DNA of 64,000 nucleotides from Megalonaias nervosa (lineage: Eukaryota; Mollusca; Bivalvia; Unionida; Unionidae): assembly GCA_016617855.1 (NCBI GenBank), contig JAECUM010003682.1, positions 54,609 through 118,608 of the forward strand, in the 5' to 3' direction. Shown in pieces: positions 50,832 to 63,730 of the stretch. The translations under genes were made by a program, and so were the position numbers. Each line of letters starts with the position of its first letter. The stretch's first letter is position 1. The notes beneath the pieces are model-generated. The model was not told the origin of the DNA. It did not search any database and worked only from the letters and a program-made list of their open reading frames with translations.

Positions 50832-53300
50832 TTAGTCGTCAATTGAGTTTATATGTCTTGGAACTTGTTGATTGTCTTTAGGAATCCGATGATGTTGTTG
50901 TATGTCATTTCCAAGTTCTTGTTCTTTGTTGTATCTAGTGTGTCCGGGTACCTGTCCGGGGAGCCGATGCGTTGTTGGTATTTCTTGAACTGTTTCCTTT
51001 GAGCTTGGTATTTGCTGCAGTCGTTGAAAATGTGGTCTAGTGTTTCCAGTTCTGTGCAATGTGGGCAGTTTTGGTTGTTGTCTTGTTGAGTCGCGATGTA
51101 TTTTCCGAGGCTGGTCCGTTGAAGCGTTTTCCCTGTTTTGATTTTGTTGATTACTCTTAGTTCGTCTGTTTGAAGTGTTTTTGGTGTCTTGGTGGTTCTG
51201 CTTGCGTATTTCTGTATTTGGTAAAGTTGTCTGCCCTTGGTCGAGTTGTCCCATTGAAGTTGCCATTTTTCGTTGATTCGATGTCGGACTTCGCTATATA
51301 GTTCTTGCACGCTGTAAGGTATGTGTTGAATTTCGCTGTTTTGAATACTCTGTTTGGCTGCTAGGTCTGCTTTATCGTTTCCTGTTAGGTTAATGTGAGA
51401 GGGCACCCATAGGAATTCGACCTTGAACTGGTTTAATTCCAGTTGTCGTAGGGTGTATAGTGTTTCCTCTAGCATGTTGCTGCTGCTTCGTGATGATCCT
51501 GATTCTATTGACTGTAGTACACTTAGCGAGTCCGTGATGATGACATATTGTTTTTTGTTGGTTTGGCTTTTTATCCAGGTCAGTGCTTGTCTAATCGTCC
51601 AGAATTTCGCAGTGTAGATGGAGCATCCGTCTGGTAATCTGACTTCAATTTTTTGGTTCAGCTCGGGCACTACCAATGCTGCTGCTGTTCTGTTTAATTC
51701 TTGTGATTTTGAGCCGTCTGTGTAGATCTTGGTGTAAGGTCCGTATTGGTTTTCCAGGATTTGGTTTATTGAGGTTAGAAGTTTCCAGGGGTTGTGTTGT
51801 TTTTTGTCCAATGTTTTGATCGTTAGGTTGACTGAAGGTTCGCTGTTTCTCCATGGTGTGGGGTCACAAAGTTGACGTTGTTCGGCCTGGATTCCAGTGA
51901 GGTGCATTTCATCTTTTAATGTGTGTGCTTTCTTGCAGGCTGGAGGGTTTGGCACTAGTTTCACGCTGAATATTGTGTCACAATTCTTGAACGCTGTTCT
52001 GGTTGGGTTGTTCTCTGGATGTATGGAGTTTCTGATTGCATATCGTAGGATCTGTTCTTCTCTTCTGATATGTAGAGGAAGGTCACCCGTTAGTATTTGG
52101 AGTTCGTCGTTGGATGTATTTGGTAGTTGTCCCTTGCATAGTCTGAGAGCTTTGTCCTGGATGCTGTCAAGTTTTTGTAGTAGGTTCTTGTTTGTAGAGT
52201 CGTATATTTGGCACCCGTAATCTAGTTTTGATCTCATGAGAGCTTTGTATAGCATGAGCAGTGTTTGATGATCTGCTCCCCAAGTTGTCCCTTTGAGATG
52301 TCTTAGAAGGTTGAGGTCTTGCTTGCAGTTGTTAATAAGGTCTGTAATGTGTTATTTCCAAGTGAGATGTTCATCCAGTGTCGTGCCCAAGAAGTAGGTT
52401 TGTTTGACGAATTTATTTTGTGTTCCTTGAAGATAGAGGTTTGGGTATTTGGGTGTCCGTTTGTTCGGTGGTGTGAAGAGTGTACCTACTGTTTTGTCGC
52501 TGGATATTTTGAATCCCCAGTTTGTCGCCCACTTGGTTATTGAATCCAGGTACTTTTGCAGTTGACTGATGTAGGATAGGTTGTTGGGGTTGCCTGCTTT
52601 TCAGATTCCGCTGTCGTCGGCGAACTGTGACAAGGAGATGTTGTCGTTGATGTAGTTGCTGAGTGTGTTGACCATCATGTTGAAGAGTGTGGGGCTTATT
52701 ACGCTTCCTTGTGTTGTGCCATTGTCCAATGTGTATGTAGTTGATAGTTTGTCTCCTATTCTAATTTTGATTTGTCGTCCTGTCAGAAAATTCGCGATCC
52801 ATCGATGCATCCTCGCGTTGGTTCCGAAATGGTTGAGTTTTGGGATGAGTCCTTTTGTCCATACAAGGTCAAATGCTTTTTCCAAGTCCAAGAATATTGC
52901 TAGGAGGTGTCTGTTTGTTTTATTCTTAGCGTCGAAGGCCGGCTTAACGTCCGCTTCTAATCTTATAAGTTGGTCAATTGTGGATTTTTTGTTTCGGAAG
53001 CCGCTTTGATTTTCTGTTAGGAGGTTGTGTCTGTCCATGTGGTGTTTGATCCTATTGGTGACCATTATTCCATAATCTTACAGATTGAGTTAGTGAGGGA
53101 TATCGGTCGATACGATGTGGCAAGTTTTGTGTCTTTTCCGGCCTTTGGGATTGGGATGACAATTGCCTGTTTCTACTGTGCCGGTATATTGCCCGTTTTC
53201 CATATTTGGTTTAGCATGTGGATTGTTATCTGTTGCATGTTGGTCGGTAGTTGTTTATAGATGGTGTATCCTAATTTGTCCTCGCCTGGTGCTGTTGATT
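50832..53300 (-). pseudogene. LINE copy 2 ORF2, reverse transcriptase and RNase H
   Basis: The RT segment (52,601-53,065) has QSGFRNKKSTIDQL, DLEKAFDLVWTKGL, DNGTTQGSVISPTLF and FADDSGI. The downstream frame (50,849-52,255, 468 residues) is open and holds KLDYGCQIYDS, then RNase H with KIYTDGSKSQELNR, KFWTIRQALTW, VIITDSLSVLQSIES, FLWVPSHINLTGNDKAD and a C-terminal zinc-like CPHCTELETLDHIF (Cys-Cys-His). A stop near 52,605 and gaps separate the two. It is uninterrupted at the point where copy 1 carries the gypsy element (about 53,260), so it serves as the empty-site reference. Confidence 0.87.
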
Positions 53301-54872
53301 TCTTGTTCTGTAGGGCTCTTTTCCATTATTGTATTGTGAAGTAGTCATTTAGGGGAGAGTTGTTGCTGGTATCTTCTGTGCTTTGGTCCCTGAATAGGGG
53401 TGGGTATTTATCCTCGAGTAGTTGCCTTTGTGTCATGAAGCTTGGTGTATGATTAAAATTGCTACTGGCGTGGGCAAAGTGTTGTGTTAGTTGTTCTGCT
53501 CGTTCCTGGTTTGTTTGTGTTCCTGTTAATTTTGGTGTTGATTTAGTGGAGTTCCCTCTTATTGCTTTGATTTTTGTCCACACCTCTTTGGTTTTTGTAC
53601 GATTGGAGAGTGTGGAGCAGTAGTCTCTCCATGATGTTTGTTTGGCCTCTCGGAGGGTTGTTTTAACTTTGGTTTCGAGTTGTTTGTATGTGTCGAGGTC
53701 TTCGGATAGTTTGGTGCGTTTAAATCGATTGAGGGCCTTTTTCTTTTCCTGTATTGCTTTCTTGCATTCGTTTGTCCACCAGAATAACGGGCGTTTATTT
53801 TTTCTCCCACTTGTTTTAGGTATGGTGTCCTGTGCCGCTTTGTTGATGGCTTCTGTTATGTTGTCGTAGTATTTGGTAGTGTCTGTGCTTCGATGTCCTT
53901 GTTACTGAGTATGGCTTGGAATTGGTTCCAATCTGCCTGATCCGTTTTCCATTTTTGTGATCCTTGTTCTTGCTCTCTCGGGCGCTGTATATGTATGGTT
54001 GTTTGTATTGGGTAGTGGTCGCTTCCCATAGTACTCTGATTTAGTACTTCCCAGTCAGTAATCTGTGCCATATTTGGTGTTATTAGTGTGAGGTCAAGTG
54101 TTGTAAGTTTTCCCGTAGATGTGTCTATTCTTGTGGGTGTTCCTGTGTTTAGAACAATTAGCTGATTTTTCCTTGCGAATTTTTCCATCCTTTTTTCTCT
54201 GGTGTCCGTGTGCTTTCCTCCCCACTCAATGTTATGCGCGTTAAAATCTCCGCATACGATGCTGTTCATGGTTTTTTGTTGCAGGATCTGTTGAAGGTTG
54301 TGTGTCGAGTCCGTGTTGTGGGTGGGTGGGTCGTAGATGTTGTATATGTCGATTTGTCTGTTTCCTATTTTAATTTGTATCCCTTGATATTCTGTGTGGT
54401 TGTTTTCGGTGTTGGAGTCGATTATAATTTCCCCTACTTCCGGGATCGAATTGTGTATGTATGTTGCCAGTCCTCCTACGTGGCATCCATGTGGTATGTG
54501 TTTGTAGAAGTTGATTTCGTATTCTTTTATTTTTGGTATTTTGGTGATGTTTGTTGGTATCATTGTTTCCTGCAGGCATATTATATCTGGTTTGTTGACA
54601 GTATCGTTTAATGTTGCTACTAATTCTGCGTGGTTTGCATGCAGCCCTCTGCAGTGCCATTGCCATATGGTTAACGTTGATTGTTGTTTTGATTCTTTTT
54701 GGTTGGGAGTTTTATCAGCGGCTGTATGGGTTGTATGTGTCCGTTCTTGGTCAGCTTGGTTTTGGTGGAGTTGGTGGTTTTGGTTTTGGTTTGTTGTTGT
54801 GGAGTTCTTTCGGTGTGGTTTGATTGTAACTTGTACTCCAGCAATTTGGGTGATTTTTTGGTATTGGGGCAT
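53300..54872 (-). pseudogene. LINE copy 2 ORF2, APE endonuclease and linker
   Basis: The frame from 54,872 to 53,856 (338 residues) includes WQWHCRGLHANH, DIICLQETM, GGLATYIHNSIPEVG, CGDFNAHNIEWGG, TLDLTLITP and SDHYPI, the AP-endonuclease set. The linker continues in other frames (53,559-53,810 and 53,326-53,583). It is homologous to 38,510-39,960. Confidence 0.85.
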
Positions 54873-56885
54873 CTGGATTTTTGTGTCGCACCATATGATT
54901 TAGTTTGCCCGTGGTCGTATTATTTTTAAGTTGCCATTTTGATGTTGTTTTATCGTTGCTGCAAGAGTTTTGTCAATAATTTATTGAAGTTGTCATTATG
55001 GCTGGTAATATAAAGTTTCAAGTAAGCAGGGTGATTTAGTTGTTGTTTTGTCTTCCTATTGTTGTTTGGATCATCTATGTTAGAGTTGTTGTATGCGTTG
55101 GCGATATTGGTGTTGCTTCTGCTGTTTTGATCTCGTTTAATGGTCTTAATAGTTGTCTTGACCTTGGGTAGTCCTTTAAGTGGATGTTTGCCCTTGGGTG
55201 TTTGGACATGTTCTTCATAGGTTGTTGTAGGTGGGTGCTCCGGGTTGTTGTTATTCGGTCTTGATTGTTTTTGTTGTTGTTTTCCGTCTCCCCTAATGGT
55301 TTCAGGTCCGCCATGTTTTTGTTTTTGTTTCTGTGCCAAGTGCGTGGAGGGACCTGCCTCTTGGCTGTTGTGTATGGTAGTTTTCCTTCTTTTGTTATCC
55401 GTCGGTGCTGTTTCCTTTGTTGTTGTATTCACTGCTTTCCTCTTTTTTGGTGTCAGTGCTGGGGTGATTGATTTTGTTGTTGCTGTTTTCGCTCTTGTAG
55501 TTTCTGATTGGTGCTTATTTGAGTGTATGGTTGTGACTGGGTGTTGGTTTTGTATGTTATCCTTTTCCTGTTCGAGGGTTTGTTGAGTGTGTCCTTTTAC
55601 TGGATCTGTTGTCTGTATGGTGTTGGGTGTTGTCGTGATTATTTTTGTTCCTTTGACTTTGGGTTTTTCTTTGAATGGGTGTTTCCCCTTTGGTGTCTTG
55701 GCGTAGTCTTCGTAGTCTTCGTAGTGTATTGTATGGTGGTAGATGATGTTCCTTATTTGTTGTTGTTGGGGTTGAGTTTGGTGTTGTTGTTGTTAGAGGG
55801 ATGTTTGGTGTTGGTCATGTCCGTTTTTAGTTGAGACTTGTAGTTGGTTTTTCACTTCTAATTGTGTTGTGAATTTGGTAATTTTTGATGGACCTGGTTC
55901 TTGGCTGTTGTTATAGTTGGTGATAGTTCTCTTGGAGTTATTGTTGTAGTTGTAGTGCTTGATGTTGTTGTTGTTGGTTGTCTTTTGTTTCCCTGTTCCT
56001 GCTGTTTTGGTATAGCATTTTGTGGTTGCATCTGTTTTCCCCCTTGTGTTTACTTTTGAATGTGTTTGTTGTAGTTGTTAGGGTGATTGTGGTAGACCAT
56101 CTTTCTTTACCTTTAGGAATTTCTTTATATTTTCCTTTTCTATTTTTGTTCTAACTTTAGAGGTTTCTGCTTCTTGGCTGACGTTGTTGGTGAGTTTCCC
56201 TTTCTTGTTGTTGTTGGTGTTGTTGTTGTTGTGTTCAGTGGTCTTGTTGTCGGTTATCTTTCTTTTCCAGGTCCCTGCTTTTGTTTTGTAGATATTTATG
56301 TTCGTGTTTGTTGTTGCCTTGGTGTTTCCTTTAACGTCGGCTTTGGTGTTGTCTCGTGTGGTGTCATTTATTTCTTGTTCATAGCTGTGGCACTGGTTTT
56401 GTTCTCTGCAGATTTTTGTCTCAATTGTTGTTGGTGTTGTTGTTGCTGTTGAGTTTTCTTTGTCATTCTTTTGTGCTATTGGCTGTGTTGTTTGTGTTGT
56501 CTGTTGTGCTGCTTGTGTAGGTTTCATCTTGTATTTGTATTTGTATGGGTTTCTGTGTTTTTGTGGCTTGTATTTATTCCGCTGCTTCTTCGAGGTTTGT
56601 AATTGGTGCTTTATCCAATGTGACGGTTTGTTTGATGTACCTTTCTGCCTTTCCATTTAGGATTATTTTGGTGATTTGCTTTGTTGTTGCCGTGGAGCTA
56701 TATGTTCCTATTTTGATACTTCTGGGTGTGTTTGGAATCCCCGTTGTGGTGGTGGTGTGGTCGATAATTTCCTTGGTTTCCTTCTGTCTGTTTTTCCGCA
56801 TTTTGTTGATGAGTTTGCTGAGTTTACAGGCGTCCCTTCTGTTTCTATTCTGAAGTTTCACTTTGTTGCTTGGTCTTTGTTCCAT
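54873..56885 (-). pseudogene. LINE copy 2 ORF1 (gag-like)
   Basis: It starts MEQRPSNKVKLQNRNRRDACKL at 56,885. The first about 100 residues match copy 1 (KIGTY, TKQITKIIL, AERYIKQTVTL, APITNLEEA), then the frame breaks and low-complexity Thr/Asn/Gln-rich segments follow (56,078-56,656 and 54,950-55,432) with GKHPLKGLPKVK repeats. It lacks a visible zinc knuckle. Confidence 0.7.
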
Positions 56886-58927
56886 GTTGTATTGTTTGTC
56901 TTGAGTTCCTAGTTTGGTCTTTTTCTGTCTTACCTGTCTTACCTGTTCAGTGTGTATATTTACTGATGTTTTTCTGTTGATATAGTATCCGATTACCTGT
57001 AATACGAGGCTATGCTGTTTGGGTAAAGATTTCTATGTGTACTTAGTTAGGTTAGTGAAGTTATTTTTGTTTATATAATTTATTTACCTTTTTGTTATGT
57101 TGCTGTTTATGTTATGTGATTATTTATGTTGTTTATAGTTATTAAGTATTTCCTATTAATTGTTTGTAGTTGTTTATATTTAAGGATAATTTGCTTATTG
57201 TATATTGATTAGTGTTGTGTTAGTCGTATTGTGGGTTTTTATTTGTAAATTAGGTCTTGTTTGCATGATCTTGTTATTTTAATTCCCTTTGTTCCTAGTT
57301 GAGAGTATGCTTCGTTAAATGTGGGAGCCTATCTGTGTTTTGATACTGTTGATGTTATGTGATTAATTATGTTGTTTATAGTTATTAAGTATTTCCTATT
57401 AATTGTTTGTATTTATTTATTATTAAAGGTGTTTTTGCTTATTGTAGTTTGATAGTAGTTTCGGATCGAGTGTGCTTGTTGTGTATTTGGTTTATGGGGC
57501 TTGTCTATGTTTTGATACTGTTTATGTTATGTGATTATTTATGTTATTTATAGTTATTAATTATTTCCTATTAATTGTTTGTGGTTGTTTATTTTTAAAG
57601 GCATTTTTGCTTATTGTATCTTGATTAGTGTTGTGTTAGTCTTATTGTGGATTTTTATTTATAAGTTAGGTCTTGTTCGTGTGATTTTGTTATGTAAAGT
57701 TTCCTTTGTTCTAGTAGGGGGTATGCTTCATTAAATGTGTGAGCTCTTTACAGTTTGGTAGTTGTTATTATAGCCTGATTGTTTTGTGTGAGCAGTTCTG
57801 ATTGGTTGTTGGGTTAGGCGCTTGTCCTGTGCGATTTTATTGTTATGATTCTATACCTCCGTAAGGGGTAGTGTTAAATAATAATAGTCGTTTTTGTAAA
57901 GGTAAATTTTTGGCTTTCTATGGTCCAATTAAAAATACCTCCGCAAGGGGTAGTGTTAAATAATAATAGCTTTTATGTAAGGTAAATTCTTGCTTCCTGT
58001 GATACAAGTAAACGAATTCGTTAAGCGCGTTTTGATTGTGGGGGCGGTTTATTAGCGGAATTGGGCTAGTCTTGTTAAATGGTATTAATTTGAGTAAATT
58101 CTTATTGCCTAGTTGAATTATATAGGATGGTTAATGGTCGTATTGATAACTATGTGATTTTATTGTTTTGATTCTATACCTCTGCAAGGGTTTTAGTGTT
58201 AAATCGCTATGCGCTCTTGTTACAGGTTGGTGTGCTTTGATTAGTTAATTTGTGGTTGTAAGGCCGAAGCTGATTGGTTGGTTGTTATGCGTGGTTTTGT
58301 ATTGAGAATTCTTTTGTGTTCTGGTGGAATTTTGTGATTTGTTAATAGCTTTTTGGTAAAGGTAAAGTTTTTTTGGCGTTCTGTGATACAAATAAAAGAA
58401 TTCGTTGCGTGTGTGTTTTGATTGCGGGGGTGGTTTATTAGCGGAATTGGGCTAGTATTGTTAAATGGTATTAATTTGGGTGAATTCTTATTGCCTGGTT
58501 GAAGTTTTTAGGAAGGTTAATGGTCGTATTGATAACGGGTTATTAATTTGTTGGAGTTATTAATTGTTAGTTATGTGTTAGTTTAATATGGGTTATTTAT
58601 TTTCTTTACCTTAGTGGAGTAAGTTAAAGTACAGTCAGTGTATGTCCAGTATAGGGTTACTGCGGTCAGTGGCTGGTCAAGATTCCTTTGTTCTTAGGGT
58701 GGAGGATGACTCCCTGCTGCGACTGCTGGCGATTTTCTTGTTTATCTGTATTATTTGCAGCTGGATATCTCAATTTGTCTGGATTTGGTCCCGCTTTATG
58801 TAGCTTTGTTAGTTCTGTCGTATTTTCGTGTTCTGATGTATAATACAATCATTAAATTCACTAAATTTGGCTATTTTTCTCGGAGTGGCGCACAACACGT
58901 CTGATTGCAATGGCTGATGAGGCTGTG

Positions 58928-58963
<36 letters not shown>

Positions 58964-58984
58964 CTATTTGACTGACTGACTGAT
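56886..58984. repeat. AT-rich block 5' of LINE copy 2, with internal duplications
   Basis: TTTATGTTGTTTATAGTTAT plus TTCCTATTAATTGTTTGT recurs at about 57,120, 57,375 and 57,540, and TACCTCCGCAAGGGGTAGTG-type units at 57,855, 57,935 and 58,180, so the block grew by duplication. The end (58,620-58,930) matches 45,650-45,960. A (GAT)n tract lies at 58,928-58,963. No genes. Confidence 0.65.
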
Positions 58985-60240
58985 GGATTATAGTCGCATA
59001 TGCACTCTGTGCTTTCGCGACTGGTTATAGCCCTAGGCTGGGCCCTCGGAGGTGTGGGTACGGTGCCACCACTGCCTCTCGGAGCCCTAGGCTCGGCCCT
59101 CCGAGGTGTGAGTATGGTGCCCTCACGGCCTCCTGGAGGTATGAGTATGGTGCCATCATAACCCCCTTGTTTGCGTCTACATCACAGCACCCATCATAAG
59201 TCCGGCAGCGAGGAAAGTCGGAAAGGAACCCGGAAGGCAGCAGCACAAAACCCCACAGCAACGCCCCGGAGACAACCCCGCAGAGCACTTCCAAGCCGAC
59301 AACCGCGCGCCCCGGCCCAACGCCCAGGCCGGTTTTTTGGTCAAATCTCGTCCAGTTTTGCTAGTGGACAGCCCTATGCCAATGCAGTGAGAGTCACCTG
59401 TGCAATTATTGTACAAGCGTTAAGTGTTGTGAATTTTGAATAAATCGGTGAGTTTGAATTTTGTGTACTAAGTGTACTTGTGCGTTTGCCGAAAAAGATT
59501 TCCAATTTTTGTGGGGGTTAACCCTCCCATACACTTTATCCGTACTCAGTAATTTGTGGTTGTGTTCTTTTGGACGGTGGATCTAAAGGATCATGTTTGT
59601 TTTGTTTTTTTTGGTCTTCAAGGATAGAAGACGTTTGGTTTTGAAAGGGAAAAGGGGCCCCCTTTCCTCAACCTCCACATTTGGTCCCATGATCGGGTTC
59701 TTGGTGGGAAATCTGTATAGTCAGCGTTGGCTTGCCGCTATCAGGATTCCACCCGGGTTTGTGCTTGTATGTATTCCCTAGCCCCCGTTTTATGCCCGTT
59801 CTCGCTTGTCTTGTGGGTAGGTGTGAGGGAAGGGGCGTTTGTCCATTTCGAGTGGGAACTACAATATCTCTTCTTACGAGGAGTAATTGTATCTCGATCT
59901 GGATATATTTTGCTTGTCCGGAAGGGGTTTACGGAGCAGCAGGTAGAGCTTCCTGGACTGCCCCTTGCTTTGATGCTTGTCGGGTTTTATTTCGTTTGTC
60001 CGGAAGGGAAGGGGTTTGTGGGGCGGCAGGTAGAGCTTCCTGGACTGCCCCTTGGCCTTGATGTTTGTCTGGTTTTGTTTTGCTTGTCCGGAAGGGAGTT
60101 GGTGGCATCGCTTCCTGATTTCCCGTGGCCTTGCCTTGGTGCTTGTCCGGTCTTGCTTCGCTTGTCCGAACAGGTAGATCTTCCTGGACTGCCCTTTGCT
60201 TTCAGGAGTTAGTGGGATTGGTGGCAGTGCAGTATATATT
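58985..60240. repeat. GC-rich composite module M3
   Basis: Nearly identical to the first 1.2 kb of M2 (47,195-48,420), including the GC-rich block (59,170-59,400), the hairpin at 59,860-59,891 and about four minisatellite units. The high similarity indicates a recent duplication or conversion relative to the other modules. Confidence 0.72.
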
Positions 60241-61400
60241 TTTTTTTTTTTTGCAGTCTATTCAAGCAAGCAAGAGGAATTATAGTCGCTTATGCACTGT
60301 GTGCTTGTGCGACTTGTTTCAGTCCAAGGCTGGACCTGAGGCCCCTTTCGGTAGTCTCTGTCTCTGCCCTTGGCTGGGCGATAGCCCCTCTAGTGAAGCA
60401 CTCGGCCCGGGTTGGATGCCGCCCCAGGCTGGGCGACATTGCTCCACTAGAGAGGCACTTAGCCCTGTGCTGGGCTTTTAGCCCAAGTGCTGGGCCTTTA
60501 CCATAGCTTTTCCGATAGACCTTCGACCTCTGACATACAGTCCATATCTACACAGCTGGCGAGGAAAGGAGGAAACGAAACCCAGAAAAGGGCGCGCAAA
60601 AACACCACGGAAGCGCCCCAGGGACAGCCACACAGGGCACACCAAGACCCGCAACCACACGCCCGACCTAACGGCAAGGTCGGGTTTATTGTCACATCTA
60701 GTCCAGTTATGCTAATGGACTTCCTTATACCAATGTTGTGTGAGCCACTCATTCAATTGGTAAAGCACTCATTGAGTTTTAATTTTTGTTGCATTGGGTA
60801 TTATTGTTGAAAATGAATTTTGCGTACATAGTGTACTTATCCGTTTTCCGAAACTTTGTACCAATCCGGGGAAGGTTTGCCCTTCCATTTATATTATCTT
60901 AATTTGGTGACTATGTAGGTTTTGTTTTGGACGACGAGGCGGTATCGTAAGGATCACGTTTGTTTTGGTAGCGGGCCTTCATCAGCCAAATTGAAGACCT
61001 TCGGTTTCGTTTTCTTTAACTGGGGTCCATATGAGCTGGGTACTGCAATACCTCCTTCTTTCGAGGAGTAATTGCAACTCGATATGGATGCGCTGTGTTT
61101 GTCCGATAGGGTTTTGTGGGGCAGCAGGTAGAGCTCCCTGGACTGCCCTTTGCCTTTGAGTTTGTCCGTACCAGGGCACGCTATGCTTGTCCGGTGGGGT
61201 TGGGGATTTGTGTGGCAGCAGGAAGGCCTACCTGGACTGCCACTTGCCTTTGTTATTGTCCGCTCGCTTGTCCGGGTTCCGCTATGCTTGTCCGGTAAGG
61301 TTGTCCGGGTATGCCATGCTTGTCCGGTGGGGTTGGTTGGGGTTTTGTGGGGCAGCAGGTAGTGCGACCTGGACTGCCCCTTGCTTTGATGGTTGTCTGG
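60241..61400. repeat. GC-rich composite module M4
   Basis: It starts after a T run with TTATAGTCGCTTATGCACTG. It carries a diverged GC-rich block (60,540-60,770, plus-strand reading ending PMLCEPLIQLVKH), the GTACATAGTGTACTTATCCG block, the hairpin with changed outer pairs (61,044-61,076), and about four minisatellite units with GTGGCAG/CTGCCAC in one. Confidence 0.7.
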
Positions 61401-61530
61401 CAATTTGAGTTAAGTAGTTATAATCTTTTCAGACTGGCAGTAATTATAATCTTTTCAGACTGGCAAGTTAGTTATAATCTTTTCAGATAGGCAAGTTATC
61501 AATCTTTTCAGATTGGTAGATGTTGACGTC
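61401..61530. repeat. Short tandem repeat, about 28-bp unit
   Basis: Four units of TTATAATCTTTTCAGACTGG or close variants (61,413-61,520), marking the right edge of the repeat block. Confidence 0.8.
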
Positions 61531-62580
61531 TTCTGAAGTGGTTAGCTGCGATTGAGTGAAAATGTGCATCTTTTCTCTGCACATTTTCCCTTTTCTGTTC
61601 TCGATTGCTGGTAGTCTCCAATGGTGTAGACGGGTGATCCTTTGGTCCATTCTGGCAAGTTGTTGATCTTTTCTGCAGTTGTTCTGTGTAGTAGTGTCCG
61701 TTTTTTTGTTTTTTGTTTTTTTTTTAATATATTTTAATTTGTGGGTCTTTATTTTGTTGGGTTACATTTTTCTCTTTATTATTTAATTATTTCATAAGTG
61801 AAATGGGGTGTTTAAGTATAAGGGATTGAGTTATTATATTATTTGGCTTCGTTCTAAGATGGATTCTGCATTGTGATTGACCGTATATATCCTCTAACTT
61901 TATGTTTAAAAGCCGCTTCTATAAGGTTGTTTTTGTACGTCCTTAGCGCTGTTCTACGACAAGTACTTTTAATGTGGGAAACTAGAGATTCCATGCCGTA
62001 CAGTTCAATATGCTTGTATTCAGGTAGCGGTTTTAGTGACTAGTCTTGTTATCAGTAATAAGATGACTCATTGATGGGTGTATAGAATTGACTTGCGGGG
62101 TTCGTCCTGCTACTGCGCTGTATACTGTATAGTGTTACAATCCTATTGGGGTGAACTATAGGGCATGTTACTATTAATGAAGGTGGTACCTAGATGAAAT
62201 ATTGAAAAGGTTGTTCGGAAATAGCTTAATTTGATGTTTTGAGAGGAATTGAAGTGAATTGAACGAATTAGTAAACAAAAGATTTGTGAATTGCAGTTGA
62301 GTTTAAGTATGGCGACCGCACTGCTTTATATGTCTGAAGCGCGGACGCAATGCAAAACATCCCTTCGGTTTTGCAGGAACGCCATAGCTTGCAAAACCCA
62401 GAGGGATAGATAAATGTGAAAGAAAATATATTCATGCAGTGTCAATTTAAAAACAACAGACACCATCCGTAATGTTATAAGAATCAAGACCAGGATACAC
62501 TGGTATATTCTCTCCTTTTAGAAGTCACAATAAAATTTAACAACACATTATCATTTGCTTCTTCTTCTTCTTCTTCTTCT

Positions 62581-62618
<38 letters not shown>

Positions 62619-63540
62619 CTTTAGAAAATGTGAAGTATCACCAGCCATTATCACCAACAGAAGTAGAAAGTAGGGGTGTGACAGTTGTTGCGTAGATACA
62701 TCCGGTCAACTTCACAACGCACCCGCTCTGTCTTGTACTTTGTCCTAGGAGAGATCACCTGTGTAGGTGCAGCAACAGTTTCAAGAGCGGTAGTCGATGT
62801 CGTCGATGCTATCGAAAATGGCTAGTTCTTTTTTTAAAAATGGGTTTAACAATTTTAATAAATGTCAAATGAGGAAACACAAGTGTTAAATCATGACTGG
62901 TAGACATCGTGGTCAACGACAAAGTAGAAGTGGTAGAGAGAAGGAGATATCGTTGCCTAGCAGTGTGGTTTTCTTAACAGCACAGTATCTTTTCTAACTC
63001 TGCTGATGACAGCAGCTGTCTTTTATTTATTGCGACCTTTTGTTTTGTGGTAGGTTTTGAAACGAAGGATCCTCAGCTTCCATGTTACAAAAGATAGAAA
63101 GACACAGAAAAAGACTGTAAAACTCCATAGAAAGACTCGCAAAATAGAGCCTCCAAAAAGCAAATTATATTGGGTATAAACATTTATTCAAGGATATACC
63201 TGGACTCTCTGTCCTGTGCTTTGGTCTAAGCACTATCCATTTAATACATAAAACTTTGGACATGTAACAAACATAATTACAAGTTATCTAATTCTTTGTT
63301 CCAGAAACTACTTTCAAAAATTAAAGTTCATACATTCGAAAAAACACTCATATACAAATATATTTACATTTAGTAAAATAATGATATGTTTTACACGCTA
63401 CAAGGAATGTCGATTTTTAATGAAAAGAAACAAGAAACAAATAATCAAATAGGACAAACTTTGTGTTTCTCTTTTATCCGCTACACACGTTGTTTAAAAT
63501 CTGGCAAGCGACCACTTGTGGCCGTAGAAGTTTCAAATGA
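61531..63540. other. Host-like DNA with microsatellite, no gene recognised
   Basis: No supported coding region. A (CTT)n(CT)n tract lies at 62,558-62,613. An inverted repeat around GGTTTTGCA and TGCAAAACC (62,373-62,400) may be a small transposon remnant. No viral genes are detectable here, so the missing right part of copy B is not in this stretch. Confidence 0.5.
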
Positions 63541-63723
63541 AGCAGCAGAGAGGGTGGACCCTACAACTTTGTAGAGACCTTATTTTTGAAATTTAAGGGT
63601 TCCTACGAAGGCTGAAAAAAAAGTTTTTGTCTTAATAGTAAAAACTTCTTTAATTGACCAGATTTTTTCTGATTTTTTCACAATCTGGTCACTACGCGTA
63701 TGTCGTCCACCCTCTCTGCTGCT
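63541..63723. repeat. Viral terminal repeat with palindromic arms (third copy)
   Basis: AGCAGCAGAGAGGGTGGAC (63,541-63,559) is a perfect 19/19 inverted repeat of 63,705-63,723 with a 145-bp loop. The loop carries gagaccttatttttgaaat and ttcctacgaa in the same order and orientation as 13,758-13,976. The viral interior lies to the right. Confidence 0.8.
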
Positions 63724-63730
63724 ATGGTTT

